A stretch of 64,000 nt of DNA from Bradyrhizobium betae. Lineage in GTDB: Bacteria; Pseudomonadota; Alphaproteobacteria; Rhizobiales; Xanthobacteraceae. Both the position numbers and the translations under genes were made by a program. The stretch covers positions 124,001 through 188,000 of the forward strand of contig NZ_MZXW01000050.1 of NCBI RefSeq assembly GCF_004123905.1. Reading direction: 5' to 3'. Position 1 is the first letter of the stretch. Every line of letters begins with the position of its first letter. Below are positions 37,336 to 45,875 of the stretch, piece by piece. A model generated the notes under the pieces. It saw nothing but the letters and a program-made list of their open reading frames with translations. It had not been told where the DNA came from and searched no databases.

Positions 37336-37377
37336 CCACGTTAAGGCAGCTCGCACTGCCGCTTCCGTCTCTGTCCG

Positions 37378-37641
37378 TCATGCGCGCGGCTTGCTCTTGG
37401 ACTTGCGCCGCTGGCGGGGCGCCGGGGCGGCGCGGCTCCCCGCAAGCGCGGCGCCGATCGAGCGCCAGCATCTTACCGCATCACGAAACGCTTCTTCGTG
37501 GGCGGAGCTCCGGGCGCGCCAGTCCATCAATTGCTCCGCGTCATCGAGCGTCGCCTCACCGGACTTGAGGAGTATCACCCACGACAATGCGTCACGGATT
37601 AAGGGATCTAAGTGATCGATCTGATGGCTTCGCTTCGTCAC
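37378..37641 (-). CDS. minimal FecR-like anti-sigma factor (DUF4880 only)
   Basis: 87 residues. HLDPLIRDALSWVILLKSGE and LMDWRARSSAHEEAF are the DUF4880/FecR N-terminal cytoplasmic domain that binds FecI-type sigma factors. Ordinary FecR proteins are about 320 residues and continue with a membrane helix and periplasmic sensor. Here the protein stops after a short basic tail (APRQRRKSKSKP). No continuation is seen in the 42 bp before the transglycosylase gene on the other strand. The GTG start at 37641 lies 50 bp inside the end of the sigma gene, so the two are coupled. It may act as a soluble anti- or pro-sigma protein, or be a truncated remnant. Confidence 0.78.
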   Translation of the reverse strand: MTKRSHQIDHLDPLIRDALSWVILLKSGEATLDDAEQLMDWRARSSAHEEAFRDAVRCWRSIGAALAGSRAAPAPRQRRKSKSKPRA

Positions 37642-38251
37642 GGTCCAGCGCTTTCCCGCACACGTCGGTCACGAGCGACGAGCCCCGATCGACATATCTG
37701 TGTACGTAAGACGATGCGGGACGCTGAAAACCGAATTTGTCGCGCGCCGGGCGCTTGAGACGCTCGGCACAATGTTCGATCGCCTGCTTGAGATCCGTCT
37801 CGACGGTGCGAACCGTGACACCCAGAAGAGCCGCGATCTCGCGGTTCGGCACGCCGTCGATACGCGAGAGCATCAGCACGCGCCGGCGGCGCTCGGGGAG
37901 CTCGGCGATCGCGTGCCGAAGCAGATTGACCTCGGATCGATCCTCGATCACGCGCGCGGCATCCGGCCGGTCGTCGGGAATGTCGAGAAGGGCATCGACC
38001 TCGTCGGAGGTGAGGCGGCGCTTCTCGGCGCGACGGCGGTCGGCGGCGATGTTGAGCGCGATGCGGAACAGATAGGCCTTCGGGCTGCGCACCGGGCCGA
38101 GCTCGCGCATGCCTTCCAGGCGAAGATAGGTTTCGTTGAGGGCTTCTGAAGCGAGGTCCGGCGAGCCCAGGCGGCGCGTCAACCTTCGATCGAAGTCGAC
38201 ATACTCTGCCAGCAGAAGAGTCCGCAAGCTGCTGATGCTGTCGATGGTCAT
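37592..38251 (-). CDS. FecI-type ECF sigma factor
   Basis: 219 residues. Region 2 is at about residues 15-80: FDRRLTRRLGSPDLASEALN, then SPKAYLFRIALNIAADRRR. Region 4 is at about 115-165: LPERRRRVLMLSRIDGVPNR, then EIAALLGVTVRTVETDLKQA. The C-terminal 45 residues extend past region 4. The ATG at 38251 has GGGG about 8 bases upstream. FecI sigmas are normally controlled by an outer-membrane receptor and a FecR. Here the partner FecR is only 87 residues and the neighbouring divergent gene is a TpsB transporter, so this sigma is a strong candidate to control the TPS operon. Confidence 0.9.
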   Translation of the reverse strand: MTIDSISSLRTLLLAEYVDFDRRLTRRLGSPDLASEALNETYLRLEGMRELGPVRSPKAYLFRIALNIAADRRRAEKRRLTSDEVDALLDIPDDRPDAARVIEDRSEVNLLRHAIAELPERRRRVLMLSRIDGVPNREIAALLGVTVRTVETDLKQAIEHCAERLKRPARDKFGFQRPASSYVHRYVDRGSSLVTDVCGKALDRDEAKPSDRSLRSLNP

Positions 38252-38547
38252 GCTATGCCCCACTTCACTCAGTCCCCATTTGACGGCGGGACGGTAGTTA
38301 GGCCGCACAACGATAATGTGACGAATTGTTAGTGAATAACAGGCGGTGAATGTTAGTCGCGTTATGTTGCGCGGAATCACCACGTCGATGGCGGGCGCAT
38401 CAGGAAAAGTTTTTCGCTGCGGGTTTGCGCGCGACGTCTACCGGATAAGGCCCGCCAGACCGCGCGTTCGGTCGGTTCGGGCTGCCCGAACAACACTGCG
38501 AACCGTATGCGAGCGGGTCGCAATGCGAGAATGATATCGAGGCCGAG
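38252..38547. promoter_or_regulatory. divergent promoter region fecI-like / tpsB-like
   Basis: 296 bp between divergent starts. An AT-rich block at 38301-38370 contains a perfect inverted repeat TGTTA-GTGAA-TAACA (38327-38341), ACAACGATAATG (38308 on), and GATAATGTGAC (38312-38322). On the minus strand the last of these is identical over 11 bp to a site before the GspN-like gene. TGAATGTTAGT follows at 38346-38356. The density of motifs shared with the exoprotein region suggests common control. Confidence 0.55.
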
Positions 38548-40368
38548 GTGAATTCGCGTGGTCTGTATCATAACGGTGCGCGTCGCCGTGCGCCGCTTCT
38601 GTTGCGCGCGTTGCGCGGCGGCAGGGCTCACGCCGCCTGCGCGTCGCGCCTCGCTTTTTGCGGCCTGATCATCTGCGCGATCTGTACGAAACCGGCTGCT
38701 GCGAAATCCGAGGCCGATACCGCCAAACCGAACGCAAAGTCCGTTGCCGCCGCGCCGGCAAGCGCGAAGCCGGCCAAGGGTGCGTCGGATAAGGGTGAAG
38801 CCGCGAAGGGTGCGGCGGACGCTGCCAAGCCGGCGGCCCCGGAGGCGCACTTCGATATCGACGAATTTCGCGTCGAGGGGGCGGACAGTTTGCCGCAGAT
38901 CGAGATCGAGGCCGCGGTGTACCCCTTTCTCGGGCCCAACAGGACCGCGCAGGATGTCGAGAAGGCACGCGCCGCCGTCGAGAAGGCCTATCATGACAAG
39001 GGCCTTCAGACCGTCGGTGTCTCGGTCCCGCAGCAGGATGCGCAACGCGGCTTCGTCGTGCTCAAGGTCGGCGAAAATCGCGTCGGACGCCTGCGCGTCA
39101 GGGGCTCGCGCTATTTCGATCTCGCGACCATCAAGAGCAACGCGCCTTCGCTGAGGGAAGGAAGCCTGCCGAACTTCCAGGCGGTGACGAAGGATATCGT
39201 GTCGCTCAACCGTTGGCCGGACCGTCGCGTGACGCCGGCACTGCGGGCCGGCGTCACGCCCGGGACCGTCGATGTCGATCTCAACGTCGAGGATACGCTT
39301 CCGCTTCACGGCAGTGCCGAGCTCAACAACCGGCAGAGTCCCAGCACCACGGCGCTACGATCCAGCGTGTCTCTCCGCTACGACAATCTATGGCAGCTCG
39401 GCCACTCGATGACGTGGAGCTTCCAGTGGGCGCCGATGAATCCGAAGGACGCGATGGTGATCTCCGGCTCGTATCTGGCCCGGACGGACATCGACTGGCT
39501 CAGCGTGCTCGTCTACGGCCTGAAGTCGGACAGCTCGGTTGCGACCGTTGGCGGCGCGAATGTCGTCGGTCCCGGTCAGGTGATCGGCGGTCGCGCGGTG
39601 TTGACCTTGCCCGGCAAGGGCGAGCTCTTCCATACGTTGTCGCTCGGCATCGACTACAAGGACTTCAAGCAGTCGCTGAAGCTTGGTAGCGATGCCTTCG
39701 ATTCTCCGGTGACCTACGCGCCGCTCGTCGCGAGCTATGGCGCGAGCTGGCAGGCCGAGGGAAGGCTGACGCAGCTCAACGCCGTCGTCACGACCGGCTT
39801 GCGGGGCATCGGCAGCAGTCCGGAAGAGTTCGACGCAAAGCGCTACAAGGCCACGGCCAGCTTCGTTCACCTCAATGCCGACATATCGCACACCCAGGAT
39901 CTGGCAGAAGGCTTCCAGCTTTACGCCAAGCTGCAGGGACAGGCCGCCGATCAACCGCTGGTGTCCAGCGAACAGTTGAGCCTCGGCGGACAGGATTCGG
40001 TGCGGGGCTATCTGGAATCCGAGGTGCTCGGCGACTATGGCGTGGCAGGGACGCTCGAGTTCCGCAGCCCGAACCTTGCGCCCTACATGGTGCAGAACCT
40101 GCCGAACCCGACCGGCGATCCCATCAAGTACAACGCGTTCGACGACTGGCGGTTCTTTGCATTCGCCGATGGCGGACACGCGCGCATCCACGATCCCCTG
40201 GTCGACCAGCAATCGCATTTCGATCTTGCGAGCTACGGCGTCGGGATGCGGATGAAGACACTTCGCTACTTCAACAGCATCGTATTCGTCGGCGTACCCC
40301 TGACCAACCAGCAGGTCACGGTCGCCAATCATCCGCGGTTCGGCTTTCGGCTCTGGGGAGAATTCTAG
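38548..40368 (+). CDS. TpsB outer-membrane transporter (FhaC/ShlB family)
   Basis: 606 residues. An N-terminal signal region (core about residues 36-50) is followed by an Ala/Lys-rich linker to residue 100. Two POTRA domains span about 100-178 (FDIDEFRVEGADSLP) and 180-262 (VGRLRVRGSRYFDLATIKSN). A 16-strand-type barrel runs to a terminal Phe (FGFRLWGEF). LGGQDSVRGYLESEVLGDYG near residue 480 contains the conserved VRGY motif of loop L6. It should export the giant exoprotein encoded at 20561-33739. The GTG start has GAGG 5 bases upstream. The ExbB gene starts at the base after its stop, an unusual coupling of a TPS transporter to a TonB energy complex. Confidence 0.95.
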   Translation: MNSRGLYHNGARRRAPLLLRALRGGRAHAACASRLAFCGLIICAICTKPAAAKSEADTAKPNAKSVAAAPASAKPAKGASDKGEAAKGAADAAKPAAPEAHFDIDEFRVEGADSLPQIEIEAAVYPFLGPNRTAQDVEKARAAVEKAYHDKGLQTVGVSVPQQDAQRGFVVLKVGENRVGRLRVRGSRYFDLATIKSNAPSLREGSLPNFQAVTKDIVSLNRWPDRRVTPALRAGVTPGTVDVDLNVEDTLPLHGSAELNNRQSPSTTALRSSVSLRYDNLWQLGHSMTWSFQWAPMNPKDAMVISGSYLARTDIDWLSVLVYGLKSDSSVATVGGANVVGPGQVIGGRAVLTLPGKGELFHTLSLGIDYKDFKQSLKLGSDAFDSPVTYAPLVASYGASWQAEGRLTQLNAVVTTGLRGIGSSPEEFDAKRYKATASFVHLNADISHTQDLAEGFQLYAKLQGQAADQPLVSSEQLSLGGQDSVRGYLESEVLGDYGVAGTLEFRSPNLAPYMVQNLPNPTGDPIKYNAFDDWRFFAFADGGHARIHDPLVDQQSHFDLASYGVGMRMKTLRYFNSIVFVGVPLTNQQVTVANHPRFGFRLWGEF

Positions 40369-42294
40369 ATGTCGCTCCTTCGTTTTGGATCACATCCCCG
40401 ATTTCGCTTGAGCGCGCCGGTGATGCTCGCTCTGTTGTTCCTCGCGGTGCTGTGGCCGAGCCCGGCGTCGGCGTGGTGGAACGAGCAGTGGACGCTGCGC
40501 AAGAAGATCACCATCGACACCGGGCCGTCGGGTGCCGGCATCAGCGATGCCATCGGTGCAACACCGGTGCTGGTCCGCCTCCATGTCGGCAATTTCCGCT
40601 TCGGCGCGGCCAAGGAGGATGGCGGCGACCTTCGCTTCGTCTCCGCCGACGACAAGACGCCGCTGAAGCACCATGTCGAGAAATACGACTCGCTGCTCGG
40701 CGAGGCGCTGGTCTGGGTCGGCGTTCCCGACCTGAAGCCGGGCGCCAAGAACGACATCTGGCTCTACTACGGAAACCAGAAGGCGCCGACCGCGGTCGAT
40801 GCCAAGGGCACCTACGATCCCGATACGCTGCTGGTCTATCATTTCAACGATCGCTCGACCCCGGCGCAGGACGTCACGGCCTGGGCGAACATTGCGCAGA
40901 ACGCGGTGCCGGGCGCGGACGGCGCCATCATCGGCCAGGGTGCGCGCCTCGACGGCCAAACCGCGCTTACGCTTCCCGGCTCGCCTTCGCTGGTGGTCGC
41001 CGAGAACGGCGAGCTCACCTGGTCGCTCTGGGTCAAGATGACTGCGCTGCAGCCCGGCGCCGTGCTGTTTTCGCGCACCGAAGGCGCGAACGGGCTCACG
41101 GTCGGATTGGATAACGGCGTGGCCTTCGTGGAAGTCACGAACGGCGGCAACACGCAGCGCGGCGCCGGTGGCGCGGCGATTGCGGCCGGCACATGGCATC
41201 AGATCGCCTTTGCGGCGAAGGGCGCCCAGATCATTCTCTACGTCGACGGCAATCAGGCTGCGACGCTCGCCGCTGGCTTGCCCACCATGACCGGCGTCGC
41301 GCAGCTCGGCCGTGCCGCATCTGCGGCGGCTCCGGCAGCGGATGCCGCCGCGCCTGCCGCCGATGCGGCTCAGGCAGCGCCGGCGAGCGCTGCTGTCGGC
41401 TTCGCCGGTGACATCGACGAATTCCACATCGCCAAGGTCGCGCGCCCCGCCGGCTTCATCAAGCTCGGTGCGATCGGGCAGGGCCCCGACCAGGCCAAGC
41501 TGATCGCGTTCAGCGTCGATGAAGAGAATGCGGGCTGGTTCAGCGGCGGCTATTTCGGCGTGATCCTGCGCTCGGTGACGCTCGACGGCTGGGTCGTCAT
41601 CGGCCTGCTCGGGATCATGGCGGTCATCAGCTGGTACGTCATGGTCGATCGGATCTCGTATCTGAATCGAGTCTCTGCCGGCAATGAGATCTTCCTCAAG
41701 CATTTCCGCGAGACCTCGACCGACATCGGCGGCCTGCTTCAGCTCGACAATCAGGAAAACGATCCGAGCTTCGGCGGCGAGCTCGGCAAGAAGCAGCGCA
41801 AGTCGGTGCATGCCGCGCCGCTCTATCGGCTGTTCGCAGCCGGCGCGCAGGAAATCCGGCGGCGCTTCGCAGGCGGCGGTTACCGCCGGCTGTCGCCGCA
41901 GGCGATCCAGTCGATCCGCGCCGTGCTCGACAGCGGCTTCGTGCGGGAGAGCCAGCGCCTCAACCGGTTGATGGTGATGCTCACCATCGCGATCTCCGGC
42001 GGTCCGTTCCTCGGCCTGCTCGGCACCGTCGTCGGCGTCATGATCACCTTCGCGGCGATCGCGGCCAGCGGCGACGTCAACGTCAATGCGATCGCACCGG
42101 GCATCGCGGCCGCGCTGGTCGCGACCGTCGCAGGTCTCGGCGTCGCGATCCCCTCGCTGTTTGCCTACAATTATCTGACGATCCGCATCAAGGACGTCTC
42201 GAGCGAGATGCAGGTCTTCGTCGACGAGTTCATCACGCGGATCGCGGAATCCTACGAGCTTCCGGAAGAGCCGGTGAAGCAGGCGGCGGAGTAG
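40369..42294 (+). CDS. ExbB/TolQ proton channel with DUF2341-LamG periplasmic head
   Basis: 641 residues against about 240 for ordinary ExbB. The signal sequence ends SPASA near residue 35. Residues 36-140 are a DUF2341-type domain starting WWNEQWTLRKKITI, and 150-350 a LamG/concanavalin-like domain (LTWSLWVKMTALQPGAVLF, GTWHQIAFAAKGAQIILYV). An Ala/Pro linker follows, a first membrane helix at about 399-430 (WVVIGLLGIMAVISWYVM), and the MotA/TolQ/ExbB domain near 525-615 with GPFLGLLGTVVGVMITFAAI. The head lies on the periplasmic side. It could touch the exoprotein, TpsB POTRA domains or glycans. The start follows the tpsB stop directly with GGGGAG upstream; exbD starts 4 bases after its stop. 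Confidence 0.93.
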   Translation: MSLLRFGSHPRFRLSAPVMLALLFLAVLWPSPASAWWNEQWTLRKKITIDTGPSGAGISDAIGATPVLVRLHVGNFRFGAAKEDGGDLRFVSADDKTPLKHHVEKYDSLLGEALVWVGVPDLKPGAKNDIWLYYGNQKAPTAVDAKGTYDPDTLLVYHFNDRSTPAQDVTAWANIAQNAVPGADGAIIGQGARLDGQTALTLPGSPSLVVAENGELTWSLWVKMTALQPGAVLFSRTEGANGLTVGLDNGVAFVEVTNGGNTQRGAGGAAIAAGTWHQIAFAAKGAQIILYVDGNQAATLAAGLPTMTGVAQLGRAASAAAPAADAAAPAADAAQAAPASAAVGFAGDIDEFHIAKVARPAGFIKLGAIGQGPDQAKLIAFSVDEENAGWFSGGYFGVILRSVTLDGWVVIGLLGIMAVISWYVMVDRISYLNRVSAGNEIFLKHFRETSTDIGGLLQLDNQENDPSFGGELGKKQRKSVHAAPLYRLFAAGAQEIRRRFAGGGYRRLSPQAIQSIRAVLDSGFVRESQRLNRLMVMLTIAISGGPFLGLLGTVVGVMITFAAIAASGDVNVNAIAPGIAAALVATVAGLGVAIPSLFAYNYLTIRIKDVSSEMQVFVDEFITRIAESYELPEEPVKQAAE

Positions 42295-42298
42295 ACCG

Positions 42299-42703
42299 AT
42301 GCAAGTCCAGTCCGAAAGCAAGCCGTACGACGACATCAACATCACCCCGATGCTCGATCTCGCCTACGTGCTGCTGGTGATCTTCATCATCATGACCACG
42401 GCGACCGTGCAGGGCATGAAGGTGAACCTGCCGAAGGCAAGCGCGGCGCCGAGCCTCGCGCAGCAAACCACCAAGGCGATCACGGTCGCCAATGACGGCA
42501 AGCTGTTCCTCGACACCATTCCGGTGACGCTGCCCGAGCTCGAGCAGCGGCTGGTGCAGCAGCGCGCGCTGACGCCGGAGTTTCCGATCGTCGTGCGCGG
42601 CGACAGCCAGACGCCGTACCAGAACGTCGTCGACGTGCTCGATCTGCTCGGCCGCCTCAACTTCACCCAGGTCGGCATGGCGACCAAGCCTTCGGCGCGA
42701 TGA
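42299..42703 (+). CDS. exbD: ExbD/TolR biopolymer transport protein
   Basis: 134 residues: a short cytoplasmic N-terminus, one membrane helix (DINITPMLDLAYVLLVIFII, with the conserved Asp of the proton path) and a periplasmic domain ending in the FPIVVRGDSQTPYQNVVDVL block. It completes the proton-motive motor with the ExbB-like protein upstream and the TonB protein downstream. Spacing to both neighbours is under 10 bp, so all belong to one operon. Confidence 0.95.
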   Translation: MQVQSESKPYDDINITPMLDLAYVLLVIFIIMTTATVQGMKVNLPKASAAPSLAQQTTKAITVANDGKLFLDTIPVTLPELEQRLVQQRALTPEFPIVVRGDSQTPYQNVVDVLDLLGRLNFTQVGMATKPSAR

Positions 42704-42712
42704 GACGGGACC

Positions 42713-43435
42713 ATGGCGTGGGACGACAGCAGCAACGACGAGGACGGCACGCCGGCATGGCGGCGCTGGCTGCTGCTCGGCGGCTCCGCGCTGGTCGTGA
42801 TCGCGTTGACGGTCGGAATCGTGGTCATGGTGATGAGCGGCGACAAGAATCCGCCGCGCAAGGTCAACGAGCTTCAGGTGACGATGGTGCTTCCACCGCC
42901 GCCGCCTCCGCCCCCACCGCCGCCTCCGCCCGAGCAGCAACCGGAACAGCAGCCCGAGCAGAAGGTGATGGAGCAGACGCCGGTCAAGGATGTCGTCGAG
43001 GAGAAGCCGGTCGATATCCCCAAGGACGCGCCGCCGGACTCTGGTCCGGATCCGACGCCGGGTCCGCCGGATCTCGGTCTCGGCAACGGGCCGGGCAGTG
43101 GTGGTCTGGCGCAGGGCAAGGGCCGCGGTGGTGGCGGAGGCGGCGGCAACAGCCGCTTCGGCTGGTACGCGAGCATCGTGCAGTCGCAGATGGAAGCGGC
43201 GCTCCAGGCCAACGAGAAGACCCGTTACGCCTCGATGCAGGCGGTGATCCGGGTTTGGCTCGACAATTCGGGCAAGGTCAGCCGCGTCCAGCTGTCGCCG
43301 TCGACCGGCGACGGCGCGCTCGACGCGACCATTCGCGATCAGGTGATCGGCGGCATGCGCATGCGCGAGCCGCCGCCAAAGGACATGCCGATGCCGATCA
43401 TCACCCGCATCACGGCGCGAAGCCGGGCGGGGTGA
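42713..43435 (+). CDS. TonB family protein
   Basis: 240 residues. One membrane helix (about residues 21-42, WLLLGGSALVVIALTVGIVV) is followed by a Pro-rich span with 13 consecutive prolines, Glu/Gln/Pro repeats and a seven-glycine run. The C-terminal TonB domain (residues 150-235) has FGWYASIVQSQMEAAL, VIRVWLDNSGKVSRVQLSPS and GMRMREPPPKDMPMPII. It would carry energy from the ExbB/ExbD motor to an outer-membrane partner. No TonB-dependent receptor is encoded in the window; the nearest outer-membrane proteins are TpsB and the porin, so one of them may be the client. Confidence 0.93.
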   Translation: MAWDDSSNDEDGTPAWRRWLLLGGSALVVIALTVGIVVMVMSGDKNPPRKVNELQVTMVLPPPPPPPPPPPPPEQQPEQQPEQKVMEQTPVKDVVEEKPVDIPKDAPPDSGPDPTPGPPDLGLGNGPGSGGLAQGKGRGGGGGGGNSRFGWYASIVQSQMEAALQANEKTRYASMQAVIRVWLDNSGKVSRVQLSPSTGDGALDATIRDQVIGGMRMREPPPKDMPMPIITRITARSRAG

Positions 43436-43476
43436 GATCGAGTGAACGTGAGTGAGTTGAGAGAAGAGGTGACGTC

Positions 43477-45279
43477 ATGTGGCGTGAAATGAAGACGCGA
43501 GAGCTGACCGCGACGGCTTTGATGCTGATCGCGTGCGCGGTCCCCGCCGCAGCGCAGGACGATGGCATGCCGCAGGGCAAGCGTCCGACCGTGTCGCGCG
43601 ACGCGCCGCCCTCGTCGAATGCAACGGTCAATCTGATCAATCTTCTCGTCAAGCAGGGGACGCTCAGCGAGGAGCAGGCGGCCACGCTGGTCAAGCAGGC
43701 CGACGACGAGGCCTATGTCGCGCGCCAGGCCACGCGAGACGCGACGGCCAAGGCGGAAGGCGCCGAGAAGAAGGCTACCAGTGCGGCGGACGCGGCGTCG
43801 CCCCCCGGCACCAAGCGCGTCACCTACGTGCCCGAGATCGTCAAGAAGCAGCTGCGCGAGGAGATCCGGGCCGAGGTGATGGACCGCGCCCACAAGGAGA
43901 ACTGGGCCTCGCCCGGCATGTATCCGGAATGGGCGCAGCGGATCAGGTTCTATGGCGATATTCGCACGCGATATGAGGGAGACTTCTATCCTCCCGGAAA
44001 CGGCCCGTTGCAGAACTTCAATGCGATCAACACGGGCAGTCCGTTCCTCGAAGACAATGCCAACGCGATCAATCCGTATTTTCCGCCGACCTACAACACG
44101 ACCCAGGACCGCAATCGCTTCCGCTTCCGGGCCCGGCTTGGCGCCGACGTCGATCTGTTCGAAGGATTTACCGCGGGCCTGAGGATTGCGACCGGCGAGA
44201 ACAGCTCGCCGGTGTCCACAAATCAGAGCTTCGGCACCAACGGCGGAAACTTCTCGAAATATGCGCTCTGGCTCGACCGCGCCTTCGTCAAGTATCAGCC
44301 GGTTCAGGACGTCGTCGGCTCGGTGGGGCGGTTCGATAACCCGTTCTGGTCGCCCACCGACCTTGCCTGGTACAAGGATCTCGGCTTCGACGGTGTCGCC
44401 ATTCAGGCGAGACATGAAGTTGCCGAGGGCATTACACCGTTCTTCGTCGGCGGTGCGTTTCCCGTCTTCAATACGGATCTTAACGCGGGCCTCAACACCG
44501 TCGACCAGTCGGGGCCGGTCAAGTCGGCGAGCCGCGACAAGTGGCTGTTCGGCGCGCAGGGCGGCTTCGCCGCGCGGTTCGATCCCGAGACGACCCTGAC
44601 GATGGCGGCTGCGTATTACCAGTTCACCAACGTGCAAGGCAGGCTCTCCAGTCCGTGCCTGGTCGCCACCGCGAGCGATTCCTGCAACACGGACCTGCTG
44701 CGGCCGCCGTTCGCGCAGAAGGGCAACACCTATATGCGGCTGCGCAATGTTCCGACCGTCACCTCGCCCGTCACCACCTTGAACTATCAGTATTACGGCC
44801 TGGCGAGCGAATTCCAGCCGGTGGTCGCGAGCGCCCAGCTCGATCTCGCGCAGTTCCACCCGATCCACATCATCCTGGATGGCGAGTACATCTGGAACGC
44901 GGCGTTCGACCGGGCCGCGGTGTCCGCCAACGCAGTCAACAATCTGGCTCCGACCGCGACGGGTACGCCTGGTGCGTATGAAGGCGGCAACAAGGGCTGG
45001 CTGGCGCGGCTTACCGTCGGCAACAAGGAGGTCAAGCACCTCTGGGATTGGAATGCGCATGTCGGTTACAAATACCTCGAGTCCGACGCGATGGTGGATG
45101 CATTCGTCGATTCCGACTTCGGGCTCGGCGGCACCAACCTCAAGGGCTATTTCATCGGCGGCAATGTCGGGCTCGGCGAGAACGTCTGGGCGTCCGTGCG
45201 CTGGATGAGTGCCAACAACATCGCCGGCCTGCCTTACGCGGTCGATATCGTCCAGCTCGATCTCAATGCGAGGTTCTGA
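43477..45279 (+). CDS. putative outer-membrane porin (Porin_5-like)
   Basis: 600 residues. A signal peptide ends PAAAQDD near residue 27. An N-terminal region (NLINLLVKQGTLSEEQAATL) and a charged coiled-coil stretch to residue 145 resemble the periplasmic oligomerisation part of the putative-porin family. The rest is an aromatic-rich beta-barrel with alternating patterns (IRFYGDIRTRYEGDF, FRFRARLGADVDLFEG) and ends with IVQLDLNARF, a terminal Phe suited to BAM insertion. AGAGGTGA lies 8 bases before the ATG. It overlaps the next gene at 45279 and so belongs to the TPS/TonB operon. Confidence 0.85.
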   Translation: MWREMKTRELTATALMLIACAVPAAAQDDGMPQGKRPTVSRDAPPSSNATVNLINLLVKQGTLSEEQAATLVKQADDEAYVARQATRDATAKAEGAEKKATSAADAASPPGTKRVTYVPEIVKKQLREEIRAEVMDRAHKENWASPGMYPEWAQRIRFYGDIRTRYEGDFYPPGNGPLQNFNAINTGSPFLEDNANAINPYFPPTYNTTQDRNRFRFRARLGADVDLFEGFTAGLRIATGENSSPVSTNQSFGTNGGNFSKYALWLDRAFVKYQPVQDVVGSVGRFDNPFWSPTDLAWYKDLGFDGVAIQARHEVAEGITPFFVGGAFPVFNTDLNAGLNTVDQSGPVKSASRDKWLFGAQGGFAARFDPETTLTMAAAYYQFTNVQGRLSSPCLVATASDSCNTDLLRPPFAQKGNTYMRLRNVPTVTSPVTTLNYQYYGLASEFQPVVASAQLDLAQFHPIHIILDGEYIWNAAFDRAAVSANAVNNLAPTATGTPGAYEGGNKGWLARLTVGNKEVKHLWDWNAHVGYKYLESDAMVDAFVDSDFGLGGTNLKGYFIGGNVGLGENVWASVRWMSANNIAGLPYAVDIVQLDLNARF

Positions 45280-45875
45280 TGATGCGGCTGTTGCGAGTTT
45301 CATCCGTTGCCATGCTGGCCCTGATCATCGCCCCGGCCGCGTACGCGGACCAGGAATCCGACCGCTTGCGCGAGGCGCTTCGCAGCGCCACGGCGCAGGC
45401 GCGCGCAGCCGAGGACCAGCGTGCCGCGCTGCAAGCCAAGCTCACGGCGACCGAGCAGGAGCGCGAGCGCCTGCGCAAGCAGAACGAAGGCTACCGCGCC
45501 CAGGTCAAGGAAGCGGAGCAGGCCTATCGCCAGGCGGTCAAGGATTTCAACGAACGTATCGCCGAGCGTGACGACTCGCTCGAGAAATGGAAGGCGGCCT
45601 ACGGGGAAGCGGCCAGCGTCGCCCGGACCAAGGATGCCGAGCGCACCAAATTCGAGAGTGAAGCTGCGACCTTCAAGGCGAGCAGCAAGGCCTGCGAGGC
45701 CAAGAACGTCCGCCTCGTCAAGATCGCCGACGACGTCGTTGCGCAATATGAGGCGATGAGCCCGTTCGAGAAGATCCTCGACCACGATCCGGTCATTGGA
45801 TTCAAGCGGGTCGAGCACCAGAACGCCGCCCAGGACTTCCGCGACAAGATCATCGAACAGAAGGCCAAGCCATGA
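45279..45875 (+). CDS. periplasmic coiled-coil protein, unrecognised
   Basis: 198 residues with a signal peptide ending PAAYADQ near residue 24. Residues 25-130 form a long charged coiled coil (heptads such as LREALRSATAQARAAEDQ, then AKLTATEQERERLRKQ). Residues 130-198 look globular and contain one Cys (SSKACEAKN). The start overlaps the porin stop and the last four bases overlap the foldase gene (ATGA), so it is made in step with both. It may be a periplasmic spacer or chaperone that bridges the porin or TpsB to the TonB complex; this is inference. Confidence 0.8.
   Translation: MMRLLRVSSVAMLALIIAPAAYADQESDRLREALRSATAQARAAEDQRAALQAKLTATEQERERLRKQNEGYRAQVKEAEQAYRQAVKDFNERIAERDDSLEKWKAAYGEAASVARTKDAERTKFESEAATFKASSKACEAKNVRLVKIADDVVAQYEAMSPFEKILDHDPVIGFKRVEHQNAAQDFRDKIIEQKAKP

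Noticed and set aside
40390-42345. 651-codon open frame antisense to the ExbB-like gene
   Set aside because: Same kind of shadow; the sense strand encodes a fully recognisable DUF2341-LamG-ExbB protein with correct spacing to its neighbours.
42880-43150. Proline and glycine runs in tonB as a sign of a sequencing or frameshift problem
   Set aside because: Pro-rich spans are normal for TonB and the frame stays open into a good C-terminal TonB domain.
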